A stretch of 64,000 nucleotides of DNA from the NCBI GenBank assembly GCA_036023115.1, contig JAYKKT010000079.1, forward strand, positions 15,801,501-15,865,500. Direction: 5' to 3'. This document shows, piece after piece, positions 25,263 to 35,664 of this stretch. The stretch comes from Brasenia schreberi. Its lineage: Eukaryota > Streptophyta > Magnoliopsida > Nymphaeales > Cabombaceae. The notes beneath the pieces are model-generated. The model was not told where the DNA came from. It ran no database searches and saw only the letters and a list, made by a program, of their open reading frames with translations. Within the stretch, counting starts at the first letter, position 1. Every line of letters begins with the position of its first letter. The translations under genes and the position numbers were made by a program.

Positions 25263-25607
25263 TCAATACAGAGGTTTAAAGTAGCCCAAGTTGAGGACAG
25301 GGGGCTGGCCAGGTGCTCCAAGATCTTGAAGGATTTCACTCTTGTAAACCTTTACTCCGTAGCCTTCATGAACCTTAATGATCAATCTGTAAGTGTAGTG
25401 CTCGGTGCCACGATCCAACACTTCGGCGTGTACCACTACAACGAATTTGAGGTAAGCATGCGTCTGCTCATTATACCGCTTCACAGCAAATTCTCCCAAG
25501 TACTGGACATGACCATCGGCAGGCACGGGATCAAAGCCCGAAGGTTTTGAAGGATAAGCGCTGGCTGTCATTACTGCGAACACAAGGAAAGGAAGGAAGC
25601 GCACCAT
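25263..25607 (-). CDS. secreted cystatin-like protein, intact (114 aa)
   Basis: A small single-exon gene with a cleavable signal peptide (MVRFLPFLVFAVMTASA, about residues 1-17). It then has a Pro-rich linker and the phytocystatin helix signature LGEFAVKRYN at 37-46 (family pattern [LVI]-[AGT]-[RKE]-[FY]-[AS]-[VI]-x-x-x-N). The beta-strand pattern YLKFVVVVHAEVLDRG..YTYRLIIKV follows the cystatin fold. The inhibitory first hairpin, QxVxG in classical phytocystatins, is VLDRG at 63-67. The N-terminal GG and the C-terminal PW are also missing. Papain-type inhibition is therefore doubtful. It is about 15-20 residues longer at the C-terminus than the core fold and ends GYFKPLY. It has the same type of start and TATA spacing as its relatives. 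Confidence 0.85.
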   Translation of the reverse strand: MVRFLPFLVFAVMTASAYPSKPSGFDPVPADGHVQYLGEFAVKRYNEQTHAYLKFVVVVHAEVLDRGTEHYTYRLIIKVHEGYGVKVYKSEILQDLGAPGQPPVLNLGYFKPLY

Positions 25608-25721
25608 CGCTAGTAAGAAAGATAAAAAGCCCTTTAACGGAAACAGGAGGTAGATAGGAAAAGATGAGCTAGACCTTGCGATGATGAACGAAGGAGTGAT
25701 ATTTATCCTTGATGAACCCTC

Positions 25722-25729
25722 GGTTTATA
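25722..25729 (-). promoter_or_regulatory. TATA box of the intact cystatin-like gene
   Basis: TATAAACC on the minus strand lies 115 bp upstream of the ATG. It occupies the same place relative to conserved flanking sequence (TTCATGAAGCCC / GATGAACCC) as the TATAAATA of the gene at 52717. Confidence 0.55.
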
Positions 25730-26759
25730 GGGAAAGAGCTATCATTTAGAAGGAGCAAATGTTAAACTCGTTACTTGTGGCAGTAAGTTAGGTCTGATTA
25801 TAAAAAACCATATCTTCTGTACCATTTCTTCAATACGTTGGATGTATGGCACTTAGTTTCGAATCAATTCTGCGGAGCCACTTTCTTTTAGTTGGGAAAG
25901 TTGTAATACCTACTACGCACACTGATATGGAGACTACACAAAAACATCTTTCTTTTTGAGCCTTGAAGACTTGGTCATCAGTTCAGCAACACTATTCTAA
26001 AGCAAGACACGTTAATGCTAAAAGGTTTGCGTTAAATTTTAGGATAGGAAACCAAACATGACTTTGAATCTGAATTTCATTACGCAGATCCAATTAATTG
26101 CATTCGACCAATTGCTGTGTGTTTATGTGTATGCGTACACGCGGATGCAGCCGCCTGTCAAAATCAGAGTTCTTGACTTAATAAATAATCAACTCTCCCA
26201 CATTATATTAGGACGGATTAATAGGTGACTCCGGCTGGAAATTTCAACAGGAAGGTTCAATACATATTCGTATGCTCAGGAAACTCAGGTCTAAAACGAT
26301 ATGCATATGAGTATTTCTTTTCTTACGTAATCTAAAGAGCAATGCTCCACTGAGAGCACGTCATCATGAATGAAGCCTTCTCTTTTCTTTTGGAGCTACG
26401 TAACGAATGAATGACGAAAAAAATGAAGTAATATTTCTCTTGCAAATATATAGGAGCAGATAAATTTTTCATGAGTTCAGAAAATAGATGATATTTTCTT
26501 TGAACTAACTAATTAATTATGTATGAGTCCCTATGCCCCCAAACAAATGTTAGAACTAACAGTCGACATCGCCTCCGTTCGTCATGATCCCATAAAAAAC
26601 AAGGCGCTGCATACTATCCTTTCTAATGAGGACTTCAAACCAGCGCACGGTTGGTGGGAGTGGATACGTATAATAATTTCCTTCGCAAATATTTTACTGT
26701 GTCCGCTGCCCACAATGTATATCGACACCCACACCCACCCACACACATAGACATACACA

Positions 26760-26764
26760 GACTC
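26760..26764. repeat. target-site duplication GACTC, left
   Basis: GACTC directly precedes the left LTR and is repeated at 31227-31231 directly after the right LTR. Confidence 0.95.
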
Positions 26765-27486
26765 TGTCACAGATTTAAATTCAAAATCTGAATTTCTCAC
26801 CTGTGATGGCAGATGAACTCCCTCAGCTCACCTCAGCCCTCTTTACTCTGCACAGAACGTTTGCGGTTCACTGTTCTTAGCAAGGCTCACTTACTATCAC
26901 TCTCGTCTCTAAGCTAATGTCACAGACAGAACACAGATCGCTCACTCTCTTACAAGCTATCAATCAAAGCACTCCACTTTGTTATTCAATCGGTAATCAG
27001 ATTACAGCACACACAACTACACCCGGCTGAACAACTACACACACTCAAGCACCGCACTCACTCAACCGCTGGACACTCATCTCACTCTCATCACCCTCTC
27101 ATCTACCATCCGGCTAAGGCTATTTATAGCCTTCATTTGAGCCTAACTACCAGCAGTTAGAGAAGGAATATTCCAACTGAATATCCTTATCTACCTATGC
27201 CCGACCTGTTTCCAGCTACTCGTGTTACATGCCCCAACCTTCGTCTCATGAACCGAATACAACCTTCGTCTCATGAACTCACGCACACATACATATGACC
27301 TACGCATACAAATGACACGTACAAAGCACCAAAGCCTACAACCACATCTCCAAGAGAGGTTCACGCTCGCCTCGTGAACATGGTGCGTGTGTCTACGCCT
27401 GAGTCTCTCCCGATGCGTGTGCCCTCTGAAGCCTCCGGATGAAGGATGCATGCGGGTGCGCGCGCCTCAGAATTTTGTTTGTGACA
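26765..27486 (-). repeat. 3' LTR (722 bp)
   Basis: It starts TGTCACAGATTTAAATTC and ends TTTGTTTGTGACA. The minus-strand promoter motif GCTATAAATAGCC (rc of 27118-27130) is kept. It differs from the other LTR by many substitutions and about 100 bp of indels, so the insertion is not very recent. Confidence 0.92.
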
Positions 27487-28787
27487 ACTCTGCCCCGGCC
27501 AAGCAGGACCTCGCCCTCGAGGTCTCGTGAGCGTGTGCCTCACCCTAGGCACTCCCTGACTGAGCACTCCTCACGACCCCTGCCATCTGCTCCTCCGTCC
27601 CTCCACGCTTCTGGCATGTCTGCACTCTTCTTGGATCGCGTCTCCTCGAAGAACCTCTCTTGTGTTCTTGGTGCTGGCCACCTGCCTCTTGACGGTACGG
27701 TCCCTATCCTAGCGCTGGTCGCCCGCTCGCTGCGGCCTGACCCAGGCACTAGCCCACTGACACTATGCGCGGGCGCTAGCGCTGGTGCCCCCTCGCTGTG
27801 ACCTACCATCCATGAAAAACCTCCCCGCCTTAGGGGGTTTTCCTCTCCTCGGCTGGCACTGCGGCCACTGCCCTGACTGACCCTGGTGCCTGATCTTGTC
27901 CCCACTAGACGATCCCCCGTCACTGGTGAAACCCGGTCCTACCACCGGCCTTTCACTGGTCACATGTACGACAGCGTCTCTCGACATCTCAAGTGCCATA
28001 CTTCTGCTATGTTCCCCACCCTAGAACGTCATATTGTTTCGGCATCTCACTTGGCCCCTCTGAGGAACCTGACGACAAGACCCCTCACATTTCCTACCTG
28101 AAACGTGAACGATATTCGCGTGTGCGTCATCAGCTTGCCTATCTCTCAGTACCATCCCCATACGCCCCCATGCGCCTCTCGGGATGTACCTCCTGTGCGT
28201 GGAACCCACACCATTCCTCGCACAACACTGCTCAACTTGAGAAACACCTCGAGACCTTCGACCATTTGGAGGACACCACATCCTCACCAGAATCCTAGAG
28301 CACTTGTGCTCCCTACAACCAGCATAGGTGTTCCGATGCGTGCACCCACAACACCATCGGCAACTCTTCTTCGACCCCACACTAGGTCGGCTCCCGTTTC
28401 TTCCTTTTGTCTCTCTTGGGCCACACGCCCACTTTCTGCATGTATGCACACGCCTATTGGCTACCCACCTGGCTGCCCTAGGCCCACCATGCGACCTCCG
28501 GGATGACACTGCCTGCCCCCGACATGAGTTTTTTCCTTTTGCAATCCCTCGCCCCAAGGAAGGTTCCTTTCGATCCCTCACCGACGTGCGAACGCCACCG
28601 CACCTCGCACCTACCTCTTCTTGGTTTGCACTATGTCCGTTTCCATCACTACCTACTCGGCTCACTTCCGCCGACGTTATGGCCTTTGGAACGGCACATT
28701 CGTGCACTCCTCTCGCAAGGTTTGCTGTCCACTCACATGTATTTGTCGCTCGTGCATTCGGTAAAGCAGAAAAAGAGATAAAATGAC

Positions 28788-29052
28788 TGCGTGCCTGCTC
28801 ACGCATAACCACGGGATGGATGAGACTGAGATCATGTCGTCGGTCCACTTTTGGTTTTGGGGAAGACTGAACCAAATATTTCTGCAACTTGGCAATTTGC
28901 ACCTCCCGTATTGCTCGACTCTGTCTTACCAATTCCTGCCCTTGCGTTTGCAACTCCTCCAGTTTCTGCAAAATTCGTGCTAATGCGGCATCCGCCCCTG
29001 GTCTGCTCGAAGGACCTCCCTCCGCTGCCGTGTTTTTCCTCCACTTACCCAT
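28788..29052 (-). pseudogene. gag-like start of the non-autonomous retroelement
   Basis: MGKWRKNTAAEGG leads into a heptad-rich segment (ARILQKLEELQ, VRQSRAIREVQIAKLQKYL) and then a region with no recognisable gag core or zinc knuckle. The frame continues to 28021 but becomes Arg/Cys-rich, which is typical of an out-of-phase GC-rich sequence. I therefore take only the first ~88 codons as real. Confidence 0.5.
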
Positions 29053-30381
29053 ATTGGTAATCCTCAGACTCAATTACAGTGAATCAACACCTAACTGAAC
29101 CGAAAAACACAACTACAGACACACGAACCAAACTTGACAAAAACAAAAAAAACTGCACAGCTGGTTTTTCTCACTGTTTACAACGAAAATTAGAACTGAT
29201 ACAGAATCCAAAATTATAAATGGCCTGACCAAGTTTGTTATTCAGGTAACCTGTATACCGAATGTCAGCCCAAACAAACACTTCTAGACCCTTCAGAACT
29301 GATCTGCAAAAGCACAGAAAATCATCTACAGATTTTGTATAACTGTTGCTGTAACAACTTCCGGCGGGAACTGTTTGGCTGATTTCAGTAACTATCCGGC
29401 CACTTCCGAATATCACCTGCTCAACTAAGCTGGTTCACCTCTGTTTCAACTTCAAAACAGACTCGGTTAAACAAATTTGCAGAAAACTAATTCAAAACAT
29501 CCGACTAGCACTGAAACTGCTAGTTTGCACAACTGATTTTCAACACCGGTTACGGGCTGATTCTGAAGCTACCAAAACTGATTTTCAGAACTTAAGAACT
29601 TATTGACATTCACCGATATCCATTGAACACTCACGAAAAATTTAGTTTCAAACAGACGTCTGTACACACTCCAAACAGACTGTCAAATACAGAGAAAAAC
29701 CAGATTCGGAAAAATATACTTTCCGACGTTTTTCTGCTCTTCTTTTTTTCCGGCGGTTTCAACAGAATTTTCCTTCCACCAAAGACTGTTCACCGTCGTT
29801 TTGATCTTGTATGTGACCTGTCTTCACTCAGAAGCCAACTCGTTAGCTAAATCACATCAAAAATCAGTTCAACATTGACCGAATACAGATCAAATTCCGG
29901 TCTGCAAATTCGGTTCTGTTCCGACGAATTCCCGACGAGAGTGTCAACAGATCGCCCTCCGATCTGTTCAGATCTGTTGTTTTCTACACTTGATCTAATT
30001 CACACTCATTAGATCCTTGATAGATCTGAGTTAATTGAATCCTTTCCCACGGAATTGAGTGTCTGAAGCTTGAGTTCAGATCGCCAAAACAGTTTCACCG
30101 TTAAACTGTTTTTCCGGCCTGTTCTTGCTGAAGAACAGCTCGATCTACCTTCTGTTGTTCAGATCGGCCTCCGATCTAGTTCCTTCAACTAGATCTATGT
30201 TCGATTGATCCTCTTCCACACAGAATCCAATCGAAATAGCCGATTAGAATCAGATCTGCACTGAATTGCAGAACCTGAGCAGAATTTTTTCGGCGGAAAA
30301 CATTTTTGCTGTCTGATTCACTTTTCCGGCGTAGTTTCTTGCTGAAACTCGATTAAATGTGCTTCGATTTGAGTTTTACAA

Positions 30382-30393
30382 GCTCTGATACCA
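30382..30393 (-). other. primer-binding site (tRNA-iMet)
   Basis: TGGTATCAGAGC on the minus strand, three bases inside the 5' LTR. Confidence 0.9.
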
Positions 30394-30396
30394 AAT

Positions 30397-31226
30397 TGTC
30401 AGAGATTTAAATTCAAAATCTGAATTTCTCATCTGTAATGGCAAATGAACTCCCTCAGCTCAGCTCAACCCTCTTTACTCTGCGCAGAACGTTTGAGGTT
30501 CACTGTTCTTCACGGTAAACTGCATCCGTTCTTGATCTTGAGTGCAGAAGTCTGCTTCGGTCAACATCAGCAAGGTTCACTTACTATCACTCTCGTCCCT
30601 AATCTAATGTCACACACAGAACACAAATCGCTAAGTCTCTTACAAGCTACGTCAATCAAAGCACTCCACTTTATTATTCAATCGGTAATCAGATTACATC
30701 ACACACAACTACACCCGGCTGAAAAACGAGGCACACACTCAAGCACCACACTCACTCAACCGCTGGACACTCATCTCACTCTCATCACCCTCTCATCTAA
30801 AATTCGGCTAAGGCTATTTATAGCCTTCAGCTGGGCCTAACTACCAGCAATTAGAGAAGGAATATTCCAACCGAATATCCTTATCTACCTATACCTGACC
30901 TGTACCTATTTCCAGCTACCCGTGTTACATGCCCCAACTTGATTACAACACGTAACCTACTTACATTGCACGACACCTACAAGTGACATGAGCCGAATAC
31001 AACCTTCGTCTCATGAACTCATGCACACATACATATGACCTATGCATACAAGTGACACGTACAAAGCACCAAAGCCTACAACCACATCTCTAAGAGAGGT
31101 TCACGCTCGCCTCGTGAACATGGTGCACGCGCCTATGCCCGATCCTCTCCCGGTGTGCATGCCCTCTGAAGCCTCCGGATGAAGGATGCACGTGGATGTG
31201 CACACCTCAGAATTTTGTCTGTGACA
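30397..31226 (-). repeat. 5' LTR (830 bp)
   Basis: It starts TGTCAGAGATTTAAATTC and ends GTCTGTGACA. It carries the GCTATAAATAGCC promoter (about 30813-30825) and about 100 bp absent from the 3' LTR near 30530 and 30945-30990. Confidence 0.92.
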
Positions 31227-31231
31227 GACTC
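31227..31231. repeat. target-site duplication GACTC, right
   Basis: Matches 26760-26764. Joining the flanks restores collinearity with 42440-42460. Confidence 0.95.
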
Positions 31232-31745
31232 TACGTATTTATTGAAACGTACACAACTTCTTAAGCTTCTTACCCACACAGCTTTGCGTTTGGCATATAC
31301 TCTTTTGAGAGGTCGGCACTCAAGAGATTGAACTCAGCACCTTAAGCAAAGGAGCTTAGAGAAAACCCTATTCTTCGAGTTGGATTTATTCGCTACCACT
31401 AGTGTCTTCGAGTTGGATTTATTCGCTACCACTAGTGTCAAATTGTTGGATACAATGTATCTCGGTAGATACCTTTTTGATACAATGGAGACCTTTAGTT
31501 CGTGTCACACAAAAGCAGCCCAGTCGTTGCAAGACCGATAAACTCAGTAGGGTGAGGTTATAAGTTCCATTAGTGTTAAAATAGGACTTGTGAAGGGTTC
31601 TTAAAGCTAAGTAAGGGAAGGGACTTTACCGGAGAACACTTGGTATCGAAACATCCACGGGTCTTGGTTGATGCATAAGTTAGAATGAGACTCACATATT
31701 TATATCCGTCGGAGACTTACATGAGAGCAGGCAAAGAATCAATAT
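31232..31745. repeat. tail of the cystatin segmental duplication (pairs with 42450-42920)
   Basis: Collinear with 42450-42920, including GCGTTTGGCATATACTCTTT and GAGACTTACATGA. Within it, CTTCGAGTTGGATTTATTCG and 13 more bases (31373-31405) are tandemly repeated at 31406-31438, whereas the 42.6-kb copy has one unit. About 31290-31440 reversed has a tRNA-like B box (GAGTTCAATCTC), so part of it may be an old SINE. Confidence 0.75.
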
Positions 31746-32454
31746 ATATAATCAAACATAAGCTTTATGACCATTAGGCCACTTACAATGCTTTTAATAA
31801 GGCACTAGCACCACTTATATATCATCCCTATTCATCCATTTAAGTGCTTTTCAATAAGACCATCAAGTCACTCAAATTATGGCTTTAAAATGGCCTTGGG
31901 TAAATGGCTATTAAAATGTCAACTGAAGTGTTGAGATTTGCCTAGATCCCTCAAGCTCAAAATATACGATACTATAAACACCTAAAATTTCTCAAGTGAA
32001 AAATACTCGAAACTATATGAGGTTGGTCTTAGACCATTCCGATTGTTGGAAATTAAAAATTAAGTGAAACTAATTAAGAATCACGAAGCAAAGCTGCAAC
32101 ATAATTGTTTTGATTCCAAAGCTCCGTACGAATACGAGCCCACTCATCTCACATCAATTGAAGACAAAAACTTGTTTTAGAGTTACGTGAATGACAGAAA
32201 TCAATGCATAGCATTATTCATTAAAGAAGGGGAGGCATTAATGAATCTCAAATGACAATACTTAAATGCATAACTCTATAGGCTGCCATTCAACCGACCA
32301 AAGAAAAGAAAAAGGGAGACGATCATCAACCAATCGTGCCAATGTCGCAATTGCGGGTGCCGATAAAAAATGAATCTATGGATCTCTTTGAAAACCTGTG
32401 TGAAGAGTGCATTTAAGAACTTGTGATCATGTATATTTAGAATTTGATTCTCTA

Positions 32455-32800
32455 ACCCCCACGTAAAACTCTCTCTCTCTCACACACACAAACACACTTT
32501 TCCTTCATCTTTAAAAGCTTGTTTTGTCTCTTCCTCTCTCACATTTTCACCCGCGGTAAAAGGATTCTCTCTCTCTAACCCACATAAAAGTCTCTCTCGC
32601 ACACATGCACTTTTTCCTCATAGTAAAAGCCAAACATTCTCTTTCTCCCACACTTTTCACTCACCATAAAATTCTTTCCTTCTCTTTCTCATTTTTTCAC
32701 TCAACGTAAAAGTCTTCACTTTCTCTCTCTCTCACATGGTAATAATCATCTAATTGATAAAGGCAATAAAAATCTCTCACTTTCTCTCTCACAATGTTGT
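32455..32800. repeat. degenerate ~60-bp CT-rich minisatellite
   Basis: About six imperfect units each contain CATAAAA or CGTAAAA followed by TCTCTCTCTCT and a CACA/TTTTTCAC stretch. No coding frame. Confidence 0.6.
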
Positions 32801-33029
32801 TGATTGGTGGGCATCTTAGACGTTACTTCCACACACTACACACGTAGTGCAGAGCCCGATTGCATAATTCACACACGTAGAAACCCATTTTTGCATACCC
32901 AAACAAATTTTCTTTTCTGTTGTATAGAACACTTGCATGAACAATCACGTGGCTTAGGATTCCTTTGATTTTCTTTTTCTTTGACTTCTACTCTTCACTA
33001 CAACACCTGCTCTAAGGGTAAATGTCAAA

Positions 33030-34740
33030 TTTTCCCCTCAATTCTCATATGTCTGAACATCCTAAGGAACTATATCCTGAATTAGTTGATAACAGAGCCT
33101 CCTCCAATAAAAGGCCATCTAAACCTATCTACTCTAGGATAACAATACCTAAGGCTTTTCTTAAACACCATGAGACTTAGAATCAATTAAGAGAGGTCCA
33201 ACTTGCCAACAAATTTATGTTGCTATAAAAGGATCATGGATAGCAAAAGTGTAGCAAAGTTAAGGAGGTAGATCAGGACTGCTACACTTATGGAGAAAAC
33301 ACCTAACAATAGGAACATGAGAACGAGTTGGATATCGAGTCCCACAAGAGGAGGATGATTGGACCCAAGGAGAGGATGACCCATCATATGAAGTAGTTGA
33401 AGTAGATGGAAGAAACTTGGTGAAGAAGACAAGAAGGATGTGCGAAGAGCATTTAAGGAAAGAAAATAAGGAAAAACAAAGGTATTACGTATAGGATTTC
33501 CTGTCATCGTACTATGAGAGTGATAGTGATGATGAGATCATAAAATTCCATCAATTTGATGGCTACGAAGACCCTATCTTGCATCTTTAGCTATTCACTA
33601 AGAGAGCCATTAAGAAAAGAAAAGATAGTACCAAGTTGATATTGCTTGTTTACTTATAGTCTAAAAGGTAAAGCGTCTAAGTAGATGACTAACCAAAAAC
33701 TTAGCGACTTTCATACCTTTGAAAACCTTGTAACATCTTTATGGAACGATTTATTTATAACATAGAGGTTTCACCCGGCCTAAGCACCTTGAGAGACACC
33801 AAACAACAAACGGTTGAGGATGCACACACTTTCATAATTCAGTGGAGAGACATACTAGGATGTGTCAAACAACCACTTAGCAAATCATGAACGGTTATGC
33901 TCATCCTCGAGAGCTTCCATGCTGAACTCTGAGTCATGCTAGCCTTACATGAGATCTCTGTTTTTGAAAAACTTATGAAGAAGCCCACTTTGTTTGAGTT
34001 TAACATCACAAAGGGTGTCTTTATCACTGTCCAGTCAATGAAATACCAACCCAAGATCCCAAATAAGCAACCTATATTATACCATAAATCATGCCTCTTG
34101 GTTCACTCAAAAGCCAAAATACCCATCAACTTCAACTTCCCTAACCCAAAACTTAGGATGAAAGCGAACACAAGAAAATGATGTCTCGAAACTCTGTGTC
34201 GACCCCGAATCGCACATTTACTCCTCTAGAACAACCTCTCGCAAAAGTTATATAAATTATGCTAGAAGAGGAACAAACAATACTTCTATCTATTCCTCTT
34301 CCTCCCATTGAAAAATGGTGATTTCTAATCCATATTGCCAATTTCATAGCCACCCTGAGTATGATGCAAACGAGTACATAATCTTTAAGTATTGGGCCGA
34401 AAACCTCATTGACCAACAAGGACTTGGAGTCTAAAATGAGCCTTAACCCATCAAGGAAAACCAATGCCAAGGCGTATTAGAAAACGTGTTTCTCAACACA
34501 ATAGGGCCCAAGTTGTCATGTGTTATTCCAAAGGCTTCACTCCAAAGAAATCTCGATCAGTTGAATGAGGATATTCCATTGCATCCTCATCTTTCCCATC
34601 ACCATCATCTACATACTCACTAGGACATTTACCTCTATCTTCACCGAAATACACCTCGATAACTCTTCTCGATTCTTCAGAATATGCTTTGGTGACTCTT
34701 TTCAAAAGTATTATCCAACCACTCTTCCTCCATGCCCATC
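33030..34740 (+). pseudogene. Ty3/gypsy (Tat-like) gag remnant
   Basis: In-frame pieces read FHQFDGYEDPILHL, LKGKASK.MTNQ, then TLRDTKQQTVEDAHTFIIQW and RDILGCVKQPL. This follows the gypsy gag order (FDG..DP..HL, LxGxAxxW, LxxxKQxxxExxxxFxxRWR). Numerous stops are present. A related decayed gag lies on the opposite strand at about 45100-45340. No LTR could be paired with it here. Confidence 0.5.
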
Positions 34741-34747
34741 CTTCTAG

Positions 34748-34981
34748 TCATCCACCGTTAGTGCATGAGGACATACCGATAGTTATGATAGTATTAGCGT
34801 ACCGGGTGGATGGAGGAGGACCACAATGCTAGACGCAGTACTTAGTAGGTTGGAGAGATGGAGGCCTAGATGATGACTTGATGACTGTTGGGTTTCAAGT
34901 GATCAATTGTGACATTACGAGAACCTCTTGTGCGCATACCATGAGGCCTCGAGGACGAGTCTAGGCTTCACCGGAGAGAGT
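34748..34981 (+). mobile_element. 3' end of a second chromovirus copy (chromodomain and polypurine tract)
   Basis: It matches 39857-40073, the chromodomain end of the element to the right. Both encode a PPLVHE..IPIVMIVLAY..D segment, then QYLV.WRD..., and run through CATGAGGCCTCGAGGAC to the polypurine tract GGAGAGAG. Upstream of about 34748 the similarity stops abruptly. The left LTR is therefore shared by a truncated upstream copy and the downstream element. Confidence 0.7.
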
Positions 34982-35649
34982 TGTCATGGAATTGATTATG
35001 CATCCTGCACACATACACACGCTAAGCATACACATGCCTTGGACAGTACCGAGCTGCATTTGGCATGTAAACCCATTTTGTAAATAAAACCGTAAACATC
35101 CTTTCGGTCTTGTAGTAAACCTCCCTTAGTTAGGTTGTTAACCTCACTTAAGGTCGGGTAGGTCATGAGCCAGTTAGGCTCTTGGGTTAAGTGGACCTAG
35201 GATAGGCCGGGTCGGGTCAGGTTAGTAAGGGTCTACTAGCTTCCTAAGGAACGCGCCCGGACCCCGTGAGACTATAAATAGGGCACCCCCCACTGGAAAA
35301 GGAATCTTAGCTGAGTCGAGTGAGATTCATTTAGATGAGCCTGGGCCTTCTCCCTTGCTCTCCTTCTCGAGTCTTGTAATGAGTGTCTGTTCAATAAGAG
35401 CTGAGCGATCTTCTTCCTAGGCTATTCCGCTTGGACTCTTCTTACCCCATGTGTGAGTTAGAACTCGTGGCCTAGAGTATTTAATGACGAAAGTGAGACA
35501 TAATCGTCATGAGCATCACCAAGTGCGAGAAAACGTTGTGCACGCTACTACATTCCGTTTCCGTGTGGCTGAGACAGATCGGTTTATCTGTTTGCCATCG
35601 CCTTACTGAAACCCCTTTCCAATCATAGAAAAAAATTCAATGAGGGACA
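34982..35649 (+). repeat. left LTR of chromovirus (668 bp)
   Basis: TGTCATGG start and GGGACA end, with a TATA region GACTATAAATAGGGCACC (about 35270-35287). It is followed by ATTC and the primer-binding site. Confidence 0.85.
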
Positions 35650-35652
35650 TTC

Positions 35653-35664
35653 TGGTATCAGAGG
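35653..35664 (+). other. primer-binding site (tRNA-iMet)
   Basis: TGGTATCAGAGG, one mismatch to the initiator-Met complement, directly after the left LTR. Confidence 0.85.

Larger units (their letters stand above)
25045..26640. repeat. segmental duplication unit B (pairs with 21235-22840)
   Basis: It carries the intact minus-strand cystatin-like gene and its upstream DNA. Relative to the duplicate at 42.3 kb, unit B sits as an insertion between ACAAAGCGC at about 24999 and GCGCACGGTTGG at about 26643, where the 42.3-kb copy has them joined. Confidence 0.75.
26765..31226 (-). mobile_element. non-autonomous LTR retrotransposon (chromovirus-like), complete
   Basis: Two LTRs (26765-27486 and 30397-31226) begin TGTCA and end TGACA, and the element is flanked by a perfect GACTC duplication. 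The primer-binding site TGGTATCAGAGC (initiator tRNA-Met) is at 30382-30393 on the minus strand, so transcription runs right to left. The polypurine tract GGCCGGGGCAGAG is at about 27488-27500. The internal part is only 2.9 kb. It has a long leader, then a frame starting at 29052 (MGKWRKN) with a coiled-coil stretch (ILQKLEELQTQGQELVRQ), followed by GC-rich degenerate sequence. I find no reverse transcriptase, protease or integrase motif, so it must have depended on a relative. It split the cystatin-block tail between 26759 and 31232. Confidence 0.9.

Noticed and set aside
28021..29073. 350-codon minus-strand frame as a single protein
   Set aside because: Only its first ~88 codons look like a retroelement gag start. 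The rest is Arg/Cys/Gly-rich with no domain, typical of a GC-rich out-of-phase read.
34748..35649. A single long LTR starting at about 34748
   Set aside because: Similarity begins within chromodomain-coding sequence without a TG end. TGTCA...TGACA termini, purine tract and primer site all fit an LTR starting at 34982.
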